Origin: Gnetum montanum
Taxonomy: Eukaryota; Streptophyta; Gnetopsida; Gnetales; Gnetaceae
Reading direction: 5' to 3'
DNA: 40,331 nt
Assembly (NCBI GenBank): GCA_015680685.1
Contig: MNCI01034037.1
Coordinates: 1 to 40,331 of the forward strand
The position numbers and the translations under genes were made by a program. Positions within the stretch are counted from its first letter, which is position 1. Every line of letters starts with the position of its first letter. The notes beneath the pieces were generated by a model, which saw nothing but the letters and a program-made list of their open reading frames with translations, made no database searches and had not been told where the DNA came from. This document shows, piece by piece, positions 9,914 to 21,770 of the stretch.

Positions 9914-12616
9914 ATGTCTTCTTCACATAGGGCCAAACATGCATCACATGATGAAAACACTAGTAGGAGAAATGATAGGATATATACTAAGGAAAGCTAG
10001 AGTAAACAACCACAAGTACAGGTTTCCTATGCTTATTTAGACCCTTACTACATTCAAAGATTATGTTCAACTAATTTAGACAATCCTAGAAGAGATGGAG
10101 TAAGTTCTCTAATAATGAGGGCCTCAAGACCTAGGACCTCCTCGAAACCTAGAAGAGATAAATCAAGGGACCATAGGGGAAGATATAGCAGCCATGGAGA
10201 TTCTCTCAGTTTCCCATCTTCCTCTTCCTCTTCCACGTCTAGTTTTGATAAGGATGAACGTAGGTATAGAAATAGAGATACACTAAGGGATCAACAGAAA
10301 GATAGAAATATAAATAAATGAGATCATCAAAGTGAGCATAGATGAGATCTTCATAATCAAACAAATAGAAATAGAAATCATCACCTTGACATGTCTGATG
10401 ATCATGAACCCTTGTTGGCTACTAGGAGCATGACATAGATAATGGAGGTAGTTAGAATACCCCATAGGCATCTAAGAAAAAATTGCATCAAAGGCTTGAT
10501 ATGAATAACATCCCTAAATTTTTAGGAAGCTATAACTTTGATCCACAACATCACTAACAAGCCTTCCATAATGCCTATGCCTTGTAGAACATTGAGAGTT
10601 AGTGGAAAAAGCTTAAGCTCTTTCTTAGGATACTAGTTGACAAAGCTAAAAGTTGGTATAAATTGTTGGAATCAGATTCAATCCATCAATGGTCCACAAT
10701 GCTAGAACTCCTCAACTCAAAATACCAAACCTATGCAAGAGTGTCCAACCTAAGAAAAAAAATCCAAGGATGGAGGTAAGAAAAACACAAATCGTTGGAT
10801 GTGGTTATGGAAAGATACTATTTGCTGCTACATAGATTTCCAAGCCATGATTTATCTCAAAAAGAGTAGCTTTTCCACATCATATATGGGCTTTGCAACC
10901 AAATGAGAGAGATTCTTGGTATTTATCCCCAAGGTCAATTATTTGAATTACAAGCCCATCAGATACAAAGGCTAGTTGAGCAGGTGGCAAAAGAAGAAGG
11001 AGAGCTATGTAAATGAGAGAATGTAGAGGAATATAACTAGGATCCAACCCCCCAAAAGAAGGGGGTTCATATCTATGATGGGGAAAAAGAGGTAGCTCTT
11101 GAGAAGGTGATTTCACAACAAACCTTGCTAATACAAAAGTTTATTGTTGAACTTGAAGCAAGGATAGATAAGATGTCAAAGTTAATAAATGACAAAGTTA
11201 CGACCTACATGAAAACCATAGAGGAGAGGGTAATGCAAAAAGAATCGAGTGATCAAAACAAGAAAAGGAAAAGGAATAAAGAAGTACGTAGGAACACTTA
11301 TCAGCAAAATGGAAAAGTAGTGGTAGTAGAAGAGGCTATAGACTTAACCACAAAAGAGGATGATGGATGTGACATCTACCAATATGACCATCAAAAGGGC
11401 TATTGCCTAGTTATGTTACATCTACAAGAGTTTGTCGCCTTTTCTTTGAATCCTAAGTTCATACAAAATCAAATGCCTAGAAAATTACCTTACTCATAAG
11501 GTAATTATAGATAGTTCTACAACCAACTATACTATTCTAGTGGAACTTCTTATCAACCTCAATACTATCACTCAAAGTGGAAAAACCCATAGTCATGGGG
11601 GATGCTATCAACAAACCAACAATATCCTTATTGCTAGCTAAACCTATATGACTACTATGTTCAACAACCTATTTCCCCGAATGATTCTACTTCTTTTACC
11701 TTGAATCACTACTATTACTTTCCCAAATATCATCAACTTGCAACATCTCCTATGGGATCACCATCTCAAACCTCTTATCCTTTGCAAAATTCTCAATATT
11801 CTCATACTTCCCTCCACCATATGTCACCACCAACAACACAGGAAGGATTAATACCATAACATCAATAGAAGAATGGCACTTTTGCTACGAACATACATCT
11901 AAATGATAATGCTAGTAAACCTCAACCACAGTTTCAAAAACATTCTTTCTTTAGGATAGTTACCACACATGAACACAAAACTTGTAGATTTGATGGCTCA
12001 TCAAAACTAGCAAAAGGCTAGTTGGGTGCAACATCCTTCCTCACCAAATAATGTTTTCCAATCCTATGCAAGAGCCAACATCCATTACCACTTTATGCAA
12101 AACATAACAGATGAAACTATCATTATGGAGAGATAGGAAATTCCATGCATTACTACTGAAAAAGAACGATGTAGTTGTGGACCAATATTCGAGAATGTCA
12201 ACATAGTCATTACGCTAGTCCACAAAAAATGTAAAAAACAAGTGTGTGCACAAGAGAGAGTAGGGGCCACTAAACCAAAAGACACCCAATGGCCAACAAC
12301 TAAGAACTTTCAGTTGTCCAAAACATGCATGGAATAATTTGAACCACTTATTAATTCCCATTCTAAGAAAATGACCCCAACTAAAAACTTACAAATGAAA
12401 ATACTAAACCATAATCATACATCAACAGAAGGAGGAACTACAGACTTAGATGATAAAAATTCAAGTACCGTCACAATTATATGGGATGATAATAGAAAAA
12501 CTAAAGCACTAAGGATGATTAGTATGAAACCTCAAGTGTATGATCCAAGGGAACTAGAGTACATTTTCCATACACTTTCCCACAAGTTTAGTTGTGGGGG
12601 AGATTCCTTATTTTGA
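9914..12616 (+). pseudogene. Gypsy gag pseudogene, element 1
   Basis: Decayed gag of a Tat/Athila-like element. It starts MSSSHRAKHASHDEN and has a TAG at codon 29 (9998-10000), shared with element 2. A basic Ser/Arg-rich segment follows (10112-10320). The retrotransposon-gag domain covers about 10495-10790: KFLGSYNFDPQHH, then FLRILVDKAKSWYKLLESDS and IHQWSTMLELLNSKY. Later come an amphipathic helix region (11107-11260), a conserved CDIYQYDHQKGYCLVMLHL block (11370-11430), a Tyr/Gln/Ser-rich low-complexity part (11500-11850), and a degenerate zinc knuckle ending THEHKTC near 11944-11990 in which expected cysteines are replaced. The reading frame is interrupted many times. It ends at TTAGTTGTGGGGGAGATT (12588-12605), where pol would begin in a complete element. 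Confidence 0.75.
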
Positions 12617-14150
12617 TTTAGGAATTAATAAGTGTTTTTTAATTTTTTTGTTGTGCAATTTTTTTAATTTCTAATTTTTTGATATACCTTTTCATATTTC
12701 TTAATGCATTTTCCCATTCTTTTATACTTTTCAATTTCTTAATAAATTCTTAATTCTTTAACATTTTTCTATTTTTTGATGATTTTTCATTCTTTTAACC
12801 TGTTTCATTCTTTTCATCTTTTTCCATTCTTACTATTTTTTTCATCTTTTTCATACTTTGTTTTCATTTTCTTTGTACATATTTTTGATCATTAATAACA
12901 AACACACCAAGAATAAGGCAAGATGTAGTCCAATAAGGTGAAGATTTCTCTATATTATTAATCATAAGGGATGGATTATCTATACATTGAGACCACAACA
13001 TCCATCCATCCATTCTAATAATAAGAGGTTCTTGCCATGGCCATAATAATACTCTTTTCATAATAAAGCTAAGAATAAATCTATGATCATTATTGTTGGA
13101 CAAAATGGTGAAGAACAAAGTAGGAATGCAAAGGATGTAACATCAAGGGGATTTGTGGATTCTCTTGGCTTACTGTTGTGAGTTATATCCTATTGCCAAG
13201 GAAGTATTATATCCTTGTAGATCTAATGAAAAATGGAAGTAAGAGTACAATAAGTGTTTCCTTACCATGTCAGTAGAAAGACATGTTACCCATGCTTGAA
13301 GGTGGTCTTGTAGTAAGGTTGACACAATTAAAAATAAAATCCATGCACAAAATAAATTTTTGGGGGTTCCACTGGAAAGACATGTTACCCATGCTTGAAG
13401 GTAGATAGCTTCTTAGGAATCTAAAAAATAAAACATGAAATGAATAAACTCCTCACTTGGACAATACACCAGGTGGTAATACTCTTTGCAATAGTGGCAG
13501 TCTTATGGTTGTAAATAAAAGAGATGAAATAATGTGGTGTCATTGGAAAGTGGTTTGGACTTGGTTTGAATTTTGGAAAGAAGGGATAATGATTACTTTA
13601 ACCATTAATAACACACAAAGATTCATTATGCTTATGGCAAGATACCTCATGTCTCAATTTCTACAATCTCTCCTATAGTCCATCTCATCTCATTATATAG
13701 TTAATTCTAACTTGTGGTTTTGTATAATATAGCAAAATTTTACGAATCTAGCAATACTAATATATGTTTTTTGCTAATAGGTATGTCTTACATTCAACTC
13801 CTTGAGTTTGTAAGGACACTTTTAGACATGGTTATATAAGGGCACTAAGGGTTGGAGCCTACTTTTGGGAGGACCCACTTGTATAACTTTTGTATTTCAT
13901 ACTTGCCAAGCAATTCCATGTCATCTTGTGCCTTTCAAAACATCTACTAAACTTCCCATATCATCTAATAATCTATTTGTACATAAAAAATTCATTATCC
14001 ATTTCTTATCCATACTATAAACTTTCGTTACTCAAGATTCCTTCTTCATGAACCTTGAACACTAAATTGTTGAAAAGTGTGCATCACTCATGACCCATGA
14101 TGCTCTAGACAAGCTTTACATCTTCTAGACATTTCATCTAACTCATTTTT
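12617..14150 (+). repeat. Gypsy 3' non-coding region, element 1
   Basis: No coding signal. It begins with a pyrimidine-rich stretch (about 12625-12890) made of irregular repeats of TTTTTCATTCTTTT. Next come segments shared with the region downstream of pol in the minus-strand element (36840-35600): CCAATAAGGTGAAGATTTCT, CCATCCATCC and GCCATGGCCATAATAAT. The motif AAGACATGTTACCCATGC occurs twice (about 13278 and 13378). Polypurine-like and structural RNA roles are possible but unproven. Confidence 0.65.
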
Positions 14151-14450
14151 TGCAAGAAAAATTAATGAAAATTTTGAAATTTTTAACAATGACATTGTAG
14201 TTACGATGTCATATCTACGATGTATGATCTACAATGTCACGCATATAAAAATAGTATATATACATGCAGGAGTTAGGGAAATTTTTCACTTCCTCATTTT
14301 GCAACAAGAGAGTTTTTGTAGATTTTCTTGTTAGAACTCTTACACACTAGCTTCTAAAGGCCATAACTTCATCCTCATAGCTTCGATTTTCAAAATTCTT
14401 AAATCTTATTGATTCCAAAGCACTCAACTTAGTTGTGGGGGTGCATTGCA
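14150..14450 (+). promoter_or_regulatory. Internal promoter-like region, copy B
   Basis: Contains U3-like motifs GACATTGTAGTTACGATGTC (14191-14210) and CTACGATGTATGATCTACAA. A TATA cluster (ATATAAAAATAGTATATATA, 14243-14262) follows, and 180 bp later comes ACTTAGTTGTGGGGGTGC (14428-14445). Homologous regions lie at minus 35600-35300 and minus 7860-7400, each directly ahead of the third ORF. In this element the ORF itself has been lost. Promoter function is inferred from the LTR-like layout. Confidence 0.45.
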
Positions 14451-15334
14451 TGATATAAGTAGCAAACAAAAATTTGAAATTTTGAGCCAAAAATTCCTAA
14501 CACCCAGCAGCTACCATAAAGGGTTAGTACAAAGAGGTAATAAGAATCTTAATGTTAATCAATCAAAATAAGGCTAGAAAGATTTAGATCATACTCATAA
14601 AAGACCATACCAACTATTTTAAGCCATAATACATAAGAAAATGATAAGAAGGTCATAAGTAACTAAATAATATGATTATGAACACTACAATCATAAGATG
14701 ATAAGAACTTTTTTTGCAAAATTTTCTAACACTACAATCATAAGATGATAAGAATTTGATCTAATTAAGAGTACAAGAAGGATTATGAATAGTTAAACAC
14801 TAATAAAAACATGTTGGTAATCCTAAACTCTTGATTGATTATAGATGGTCCCAAGGAGGATATTAGAAGAAGGACCTTCACAACTTGGAAATTGTAAAGA
14901 TGCAACTCCAAGCACCTCCATTATGGCCTACACTAAGCAATAGTGAAGAATGGAACTTAAGGAAAACATATTGATTCTAGCAAAATAAAGAGGCAAATGC
15001 AACAATGGAGTCTCTATGCCATACTCGATAGAGATGACATATGGAGAAAGAAGACAAGGATAGAAAATGAGAAGCTTTCCAGAAGCTTAATAACAAATGG
15101 AAGAAGTTGATGGAAGAGCCACCATCACTTGAAATATGAAATACATCAAGCCACTTCAAATTTTGTTTTTATTTTGTCATGTAACTTTTCCATTTTCTGT
15201 ACAAACTACTACGTCACTCAAAGTTAGTTATTAGGTAGAGTTAATCAATAATCTCATACCTTTCTAATTATTTAAAGAAATCTTGATCCTATCTTGTTAA
15301 CTCGAGGATGAGTTTTTAGAAAGTCATCGGGGTA
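14451..15334 (+). repeat. Internal 3' end of element 1 with polypurine tract
   Basis: Non-coding remnant between the promoter-like region and the 3' LTR. It carries segments shared with 23220-23545, 29800-30320 and, reversed, 32110-32400 (for example GGAAGAGCCACCATCACTTG). The last bases ATCGGGGTA (15326-15334) form the polypurine tract directly before the LTR start, preceded by the conserved TCGAGGATGAGTTTTTAG. Confidence 0.65.
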
Positions 15335-15983
15335 TGATGAATCATCAGTTGGTTGAGATATCATAGATGCTACATTACATCTACATTGTAGCATCTCTGT
15401 CAATGTGTTTTAATTGGCTACTATGTCATAGATGCAATGCTGCATCTATTTGATAAGTCAAGTTTTCTTCACCTAAGATATCATATCTATGATGTTGTAT
15501 ATTCAATATTGTAGCAAATGCTATGACATTGTAGATCCGAGATCACGAGATGTGTGTAGCCTATAAATACAATACTTTGACGCATAGATCTACATAAGTT
15601 TCATTCCATCCTTAGGTAGGTTCTTGCAATTTTAATTCATAGTTTTAGTGATAGAGTGAATGCCTACAATGTGGTGTTGAGTAGTTGTATGGAATATTTA
15701 TTCAAGTGAAGTGTGCTTGGGCATAGTTCATGTTCAAAAATAAAGATCAAGATTGCTTTTCATCATTGTAGCATCCACTTAGTTTTACTATTTTACTTAG
15801 CATAGTTTTTACTAGTTTCTTAGTTTAATCATTTACATTTGCAAGTACTTTACTTTCTTGTTCATTAGTAAAGTAGAATGAGTATGACTGGTTTCGAGCA
15901 TTTAAGTGTAATTGTTTGGTAATCCCAGTATTATTATAGCTTGGTTAGCCTAGTAGCATAATTCTTGGTAACCCCATAATGGT
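15335..15983 (+). repeat. 3' LTR of element 1, left part
   Basis: Begins TGATGAATCATCAG and aligns with the 5' LTR at 8775 over its whole length, including the U3 hairpin TAGATGCA-ATGC-TGCATCTA (15429-15448) and TATAAATA (15562-15569). It is interrupted after ATGGT (15979-15983) by the nested element and resumes at 20306. Confidence 0.85.
15979..15983. repeat. Target-site duplication, left copy
   Basis: ATGGT directly before TGTGGATTGTTG. The same five bases follow the element end CCACA at 20306-20310. Joining the flanks across the element restores the continuous LTR sequence. Confidence 0.85.
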
Positions 15984-17160
15984 TGTGGATTGTTGAACTT
16001 AAAAGAGGGGGGACGGGGGGTGTGGGGGTGGGATGAGTAAGATTCCAAAATTCAAATTCTTTGAATAAAGCATACACAAAAAATTTAACATGGTTCCCAA
16101 CTTGGATAGTCCACGCTCAGAGAGTAGATTGTAGGCACATCACTCTTAAATGTGGTTTGAAGGGTACTGCATCCTTTATAATCTCTAAGCCCTACTCAAG
16201 AGTGTTGTGATGTTGCACCAACCACTCAAACTAGCAAGGTCCTATCAGGCTTAGAATATGGTTTCCAAGCTTCCATAACCTTTACAATCTTGAGCTTCGA
16301 TTTGGAGTGTTGTGCCATAACACCAACCACTCAATCCTATAGGATCTCGACAAGCTCAAGTAAGGTGCCTTCCCACAAGAAGCACATCAACCCTACAAGG
16401 TCCAAGGGAGAACAACAATTACAAGGGATGAATGCAACTTAGTTTATTGATCCTTGCACTTTGAGGTAAAACACACCTTACAATGGACAAATGATAATAC
16501 AATTATGAGAAACAATGAATACAATGATTGAAAAATCATTATACATTGATTGTACAAGAGCTTACACATTTCCCAATGAGAGTGATGTCTTTTTATAATC
16601 ACCATGTTTTCAAATTCATCTTGGAACTCATGCAACAGCTAGCTAATGGTAGCTAACGATTATGGAAGATGTCTTCTTCCTACCTAAGACATCTTTCTTT
16701 ATTTGGTCTTCATTCTAGGAAGGTGTCTTTGTCTAGTGAAAGATGCCTTTCTAAAATCTCCATTCTGGGAAGACATCTTTGTCTAGAGAAAGATGTCTTT
16801 TTAAAATTTGCCTACATTCTATGAGGACATGTTTGCCTGATGAAAGATGTCTACTGTTTCTTGGAGACATCTTTGTCTATGCATCCTTCAATTCTACCCA
16901 AGACATCTATTGTTTCTCAAAGACATCTTTCTTCATCTTCCTTTGCATGATGAATTCTTTGTTCCTTGTGCATAACCTTGCACTTTTGCATGATTCAATG
17001 ATGACAACTTTTCTTGTGAATTATTTGGTCCTTATCACTTGTATCTCTATACTCAATCAAAAATTTGGAAAAAACATCAATACAAGTATATGGAAGCCAT
17101 GAAATAAACATGCATATTTCACTTTTTGTACAAGGAAATGCAATAAACACAACCATTTAT
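15984..17160 (-). repeat. 3' LTR of the nested Copia-type element
   Basis: Aligns with 19071-20305 from TGTGGATTGTTGAACTT through the AAGATGTCTT array (16663-16935) and the CATAACCTTGCAC segment. The last part near 17000-17160 is strongly diverged, so the inner border is approximate. It has an unusual G-rich run at 16007-16032. Minus-strand polarity follows from the PBS next to the other LTR. Confidence 0.75.
16007..16032 (+). other. Potential G-quadruplex motif in LTR
   Basis: Four G-runs (6, 6, 5 and 3 G) separated by loops of 2, 3 and 1 bases fit the G3+N1-7 pattern for intramolecular quadruplexes. The partner LTR at 19088-19096 has only GGAGGG here and the plus-strand relative near 22808 has a single C6 run on the same strand, so the G-run expanded in this copy. 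Confidence 0.6.
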
Positions 17161-18250
17161 CAAAACAAATCATGCTGATTGAGAAATATGTATATATTCA
17201 TATACCTCATTTTTATCAAAGGATATTAGGAATACAAATTCAAGACTTAGCCATCCTCTTGAAGGAAAAACACCTCTTTTTGTCCTTAACTTGCTCATTT
17301 TAGAACATCTTTTTGTTTCAGTGTTTCTTGGCCAAAGTCCCCAAAGACTCCCCCTACATTGGTAACCTCCAAGACGATGATGGGTAATGAGGAATAGGAT
17401 CCCCCTATACATGTGTTGCTTATCCTAGGCTTTTAAGATCAATGTGTAAATGCTGTAAATCATCAAAAACACTACAATTGTAGGTCAACATTAAGATCAA
17501 ATGTGGAGACTAAGGTCTCCAATTAGTAATATTGATAGAATTTTTCAAAAGCTTGTCTTATCTCATAGATAGAAAAAATATTCTGAAGGACATGAGCATA
17601 GAAAGAGATCATTAAAAGAAGTTCAAATTAAATAAGATTGAATGTAAGAAAAAAATCAAACTAAAATTATTACAAGAGGAAGGTCCAAGGAAAATTATCA
17701 TAATTGCTATACTAAATATTTTCATAAAATCACTTGTACCAAACTCAAGGAACAATTATTCCAACACTTTTTTAATCTAGACAAGACATAAATAATTTTG
17801 TACTACTCAACTCATATTCTTATTAAGTAGAAAGCAAAGAGATGGAAACTTACCTTGACTTACCTTACTTGCTAGTAAGGAGAGAAGATTAATGGAGTTT
17901 GAGATGAGGCCCCCTATCATTAAGTACCTCCTTATCTTTAGGTTCTCTTTCACTAGATCGTGTATGTGATGTCTCTATTTGTTTATGTTCTTTATGATAG
18001 AACCCTTGATCACTTATTGAACTATTTTAATTAATCCACTTTTCTTCATTCTCAATTATTGGTACCTATACAATTTCCTTGCCAAAGCCTTTTTAACAAG
18101 ACCAAGCGTTAACCTTGTTTTGATCATCATGAGTATAGTTAAGAGTTTTCTTGCAAGCATAATTTTTACAAAAAATAAAGTATTATCCTCATGATCAAAA
18201 TTATCAAACCTGATTATGCTTGACCTTGAACTTTCATGTGTAGCTTCCTC
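17160..18250 (-). repeat. Internal region of nested Copia-type element, no gene recognised
   Basis: AT-rich sequence between the 3' LTR and the gag remnant. The longest frames are short and show no reverse transcriptase, integrase or RNase H motif. C-rich blocks ACTCCCCC (17347-17354) and ATCCCCCTA (17399-17407), read as purine tracts on the minus strand, are candidates for a polypurine tract but neither directly abuts a clear LTR end. Confidence 0.4.
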
Positions 18251-19015
18251 TAAATTCTTTGTCTATTTTTAGGAGTCTCCTCTTCTTGAACCTTGCTACA
18301 ATCCTTATTAAAAGAGGTGAGTTGTTGAATCTCAACTTTTATGTCAAAGATATCTTCTTTCACTTCAACATGGATAGCATCCAACCTAGAAATTAAAAAT
18401 TTCCTTGCCTTCCTAATCAAATGATGTAAAAGAAAAATTTCTTCTTTAAATTCACTATTCCTTTTGTCACACTTACCATATTATTCAACCACATGTGAGT
18501 AATTTTCATCTGTAAGCGCCATGCATATGAGATGTGAATTTTCGGAAGAATTACATGCTTCTTCTTCACTTTGCTCACCATCATCCCAGCTTGTATAATA
18601 GTTGGTCTTTTTCAATTCCTGATAATTAGATTTATCAGGAATATTCACTTTGTAAAACTAATAATTTTGATTACTTAATAGTAGAAGTTCCTTCATAAGT
18701 AGCTTCTAATGTTTACCAAATTCCTTTGATCATTTTACATCCTACTACCTTATTAAACTCAAAATTATTCAAATCATAATATAAACACTTTTTTTCTTAT
18801 GAATTAAAGATGAACTTATATTTCTCCTCTTGGGTCTATTTGTTACAAGGCTTGATGATGTTAGTGGTGTTGTCAATAGGCATAGCATAACCTTTAATAA
18901 TTCGCTTCCATACTTCAAACTCCATGGATTTGAAGAACCCTTACATTCTAGCTTTCCAATAGGCAAAGTCGAATTCATCGAACATGGGTGGCTTTGTGTA
19001 AGATGTCCCCTCCAT
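18250..19015 (-). pseudogene. Copia-type gag pseudogene, nested element
   Basis: Starts at ATG 19015-19013 on the minus strand: MEGTSYTKPPMFDEFDF then AYWKARM, followed by TAA at codon 25 (18943-18941). The frame continues GFFKSMEFEVWKRIIKGY, a pattern typical of plant Copia gag (W.....F..S.....W..I..G). Downstream reading is broken by stops and shifts, with recognisable helical, lysine-rich stretches to about 18250 (for example LIRKARKFLISRLDAIHVEV). The same stop codon is in the second copy at 22961. No zinc knuckle or pol was found. Confidence 0.7.
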
Positions 19016-19056
19016 TGTTCACTCTTGAAGTTGAAGATGATAGAGAAGAGTACCAA

Positions 19057-19068
19057 GCTCTAATACCA
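19057..19068 (-). promoter_or_regulatory. Primer-binding site, initiator tRNA-Met type
   Basis: On the minus strand TGGTATTAGAGC, two bases from the LTR end at 19071. It differs at one position from TGGTATCAGAGC, the complement of the plant initiator tRNA-Met 3' end used by most Copia elements. This fixes the orientation and superfamily of the nested element. Confidence 0.85.
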
Positions 19069-19070
19069 CT

Positions 19071-20305
19071 TGTGGATTGTTGAACTTAGAAAGGAGGGAT
19101 GAATAAGTTCCCCAAATTAACATTCTTTGAACAAAGCACACATACCAAATTAACATGGTTTCCCAACTTGGGTAGTCAACACTCGGAGGGTAGATCGCAA
19201 GCATGCCTTCGGACATTGTTTCTCTTAAATGTGATTTGAAGGGTATGACACCCTATACAATCTCTAAGCCCTACTCTAGAGTGTTGTGACATTGCACCAA
19301 CCACTCAATCCCATAAGGTTTCATTAGGCTTAGAATATGGTTTCTGGTAACCTTTATAATCTTGAGCTCCATTCAAGAGTGTTGTGCCATAACACCAACC
19401 ACTCAATCCTGTAGGATCCTGACAAGCTCAAGCAAGATGCCTTCTCACGAGAAGCACATCAACCTCATAGGATCCAAGAGAGAATAATAATTACAAAGGA
19501 TGAATGTAACTTAGTTTGTTGATCCTTGCACTTTGAGGTACAACACAATTTACAATGGATAAATGATAATACAATGAGGAGTAGCAATGAATACAATGAT
19601 TAACAAATGATTATATACTAATTGTACAAGATATTGCACATTTCCAAATGAGAGTGACATCTTCTTATAATCATCATGTTTCCAAATCCATCTTGGAACT
19701 CATGCAATAGCTAGCTAACAGTAGCTAAAGATCATGGAAGATGTCTTCTTTGTGCCTAAGACATATTTCTATATTTGGTCTTCATTTTGGAAAGATGTCT
19801 TTGTCTGGTGAAAGATGTATTTCTAAAATATCCATTCTAAAAAGACATCTTTGTCTAGAGAAAGATGTCTAACTAAAACTAGCTTGCATTCTATGAAGAC
19901 GTCTTTGTTTGGTGAAGATGTCTTAGACATCTCTCTCTATGCATCCTTTAATTTTGTCTAAGACATCTACTATTTCTCAAAGATGTCTTTCTTCACCTTC
20001 CTTTGCATGATGAATTCTTAATTCCTTGTTCATAACCTTGCACTTCTGCATGCTCCAATGATGAAAACTTTGCATATGAGTTATTTGGTCCTTGTCCATG
20101 TTCTTGAATTCTTGCATGTTCTTGAGAGCTTGTGGATGACCTTCTCCTTTGATCTCTAAACCAATTCATTCCTTGTCATCAATGTAGGCTTTATCTCATC
20201 TTATTTTTCCAAGTACATTGTTCTACAAACACAATAACCACACAACCATACACATGACCTTTGTCTTCATTTTACTTAACATTTTGACACACCAAAAGGT
20301 CCACA
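19071..20305 (-). repeat. 5' LTR of the nested Copia-type element
   Basis: A 1,235-bp LTR between the PBS side (TGTGGATTGTTG at 19071) and the element end (GGTCCACA, 20298-20305). It contains a dense array of AAGATGTCTT and its complement (about 19738-19995), located upstream of the probable promoter on the minus strand. Confidence 0.8.
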
Positions 20306-20659
20306 ATGGTTACATGAGCCCAAGGCAAGTATGGTAAGCCAGGACCAAATGCTCCTCACTCTAGGCTAGAGTAGATTTACATTACTATAATTACTTAGAT
20401 TTAAATTTGTATTCTCAACTTTCATCATGTTCACAATTGGGAGTATTAAAGGTCTAACAACATCAATTATCATATGCCTCACTTTGAACTAAAACATACA
20501 TGACAAAGCTACCACTAGTCCAAGTGGGAAGACAACATCTTATGATCAATGCTTAACAATCTAGATACCATAACTAGTCCCATCCATGGAATTTGACCAG
20601 ATCGTGCATGGATGCTTGTGATTCTTATGGTTGGATGTATGGGTACCTATCACTCATCC
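20306..20659 (+). repeat. 3' LTR of element 1, right part
   Basis: Continuation of the LTR begun at 15335, starting with the duplicated ATGGT and aligning with 9427-9781 of the 5' LTR (ACATGAGCCCAAGGCA and onward, GCTACCACTAGTCCAAGTGG, GGTTGGATGTA). It ends around CACTCATCC, where the usual terminal CA has mutated. Confidence 0.8.
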
Positions 20660-21770
20660 TTAGTGGAGAGCTATAGAACTTAAGAAGGAAGTTGAGAGAA
20701 GAACACAATGAATCCCCTTGAGGTTACATCCATTTCCATTCCCACTTGGTCTTTCCCTAATTCGTTGGGTAATAAGATCATTTGTTACCTTTAGTTGTAG
20801 TGTGAAAGAACCTTCATGATATCATGATGCATACTCCAAATGAAACAAATGGAATGGGCAGAAGTTGTGAGCTATGTGATAACACCAAAAAATTGAAAGT
20901 TTGTTAGTATAGAGCATAATTCAATGATAAAATTTGGCCATTTGGTTAATGAATCATAATATTGGTAGTAGCATTATATAATTTTTTAAAAGTTTCAATA
21001 GCAACAAATAGAATCAGATATTTCCAATAAGACTAAATGAATTTAATAAAGAAGAAGAGAAAATAGATAAAATAATAAATAAAATATTAAGAAAATTAAA
21101 AATATATGAAGAATGTTATAAAACAAAAAGGTGAAAATTAGTTATCCTCGTCAAGATGTTACAATGGATGGTCGTCTCCCCTGTGACTAGGTTGAGAGGA
21201 GAAGACCCAAAAACTAAAACGTGCTTGTTCTTTTGTAGAGGTATTAGCGTTGCAGGTTACTTGGGGTACCATGAATGACTTATGTATTGTATGTTGAGTA
21301 AACATGCATTTTTAAGGGCTAGTTGGGTGGTAAATTTTTATAGCCCTTAAAGGAAAAGTTGAATGGATAATGTAAGGTCCTTCTCATAATGTTTAGAACT
21401 TAGTACATTATGGCACATGCATGGGATTCCAATAAAGAAGCTTATCACCAAGTTAAAATGGAACTTTTCTTATCCATGCATCATGACAATGTTTTTTTTG
21501 TGTCTTATGCACTTGATTCATCATTAGGATTATCCATTAATTTTCATCTAGGACATTGAGTTTCATAAGATGTTCTTTTTGGGATAGACTAATGTCTAGG
21601 TCAAGGTCACATGTAATTGTGAGTGTAAAGAGTTTGTCTTGGATTAGAAGTTTAGGTAACTTTCTGTATGTTGACCTTTTGGTTGTCAAAATCTTAAGGA
21701 AAATGAAGAATAAGGATGTTTGTGTGGATGTTATGTTTATAGGGCAAGAACTTGGATTAAACCTAAAGTA
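20660..21770 (-). pseudogene. Gypsy integrase C-terminus and 3' region fragment
   Basis: Minus-strand fragment of a pol-bearing Tat/Athila-like element. The segment at 21540-21670 translates to LTITCDLDLDISLSQKEHLM and KLNVLDEN, matching the integrase C-terminal region of the element at 31217-40331 (ELDLNLSLEQKECLMNLNLLYEN). Downstream on the same strand it passes into 3' non-coding sequence (20690-21130), including the complement of GGATGTAACCTCAAGGGGAT near 20711-20730, shared with 13133 and 28634. No catalytic core is present. It is bordered by the LTR end at 20659 and the Copia-type LTR near 21770, so it is an insertion-truncated remnant. Confidence 0.6.

Larger units (their letters stand above)
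15984..20305 (-). mobile_element. Nested Copia-type LTR element (non-autonomous)
   Basis: A 4,322-bp insertion with terminal TGTGG...CCACA and a 5-bp target duplication ATGGT (15979-15983 and 20306-20310), splitting the Gypsy 3' LTR. It is oriented on the minus strand: 5' LTR 20305-19071, PBS 19068-19057, gag remnant from 19015, and the 3' LTR at the left end. No reverse transcriptase or integrase was recognised in the 1.9 kb internal part, so it is non-autonomous or heavily deleted. Its LTRs differ at a substantial fraction of positions, so the insertion is old, but it is younger than the LTR it interrupts. Confidence 0.85.
8775..20659 (+). mobile_element. Gag-only Tat-type LTR retrotransposon (TR-GAG-like) 1
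   Basis: Two LTRs, a PBS, a gag ORF, a long 3' non-coding region and a polypurine tract, but no protease, reverse transcriptase, RNase H or integrase between them. Without the nested Copia-type insertion (15984-20305) it measures about 7.6 kb. Its 3' non-coding region is homologous to the sequence downstream of pol in the minus-strand element at 31217-40331, so it is best read as a pol-deleted derivative mobilised in trans. The architecture matches the published plant class called TR-GAG. LTR divergence shows it is old. Confidence 0.75.

Noticed and set aside
12625-12895. Pyrimidine-rich stretch as a simple-sequence satellite
   Set aside because: Its reverse-oriented homologue at 36835-37075 and the shorter one at 28205-28345 sit at the same place in other copies, so it is part of the element's 3' region, not an independent satellite.
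17170-17412. Minus-strand ORF of 80 codons inside the nested element as a possible pol fragment
   Set aside because: No reverse transcriptase, integrase or RNase H motif could be recognised; left as unassigned internal sequence.
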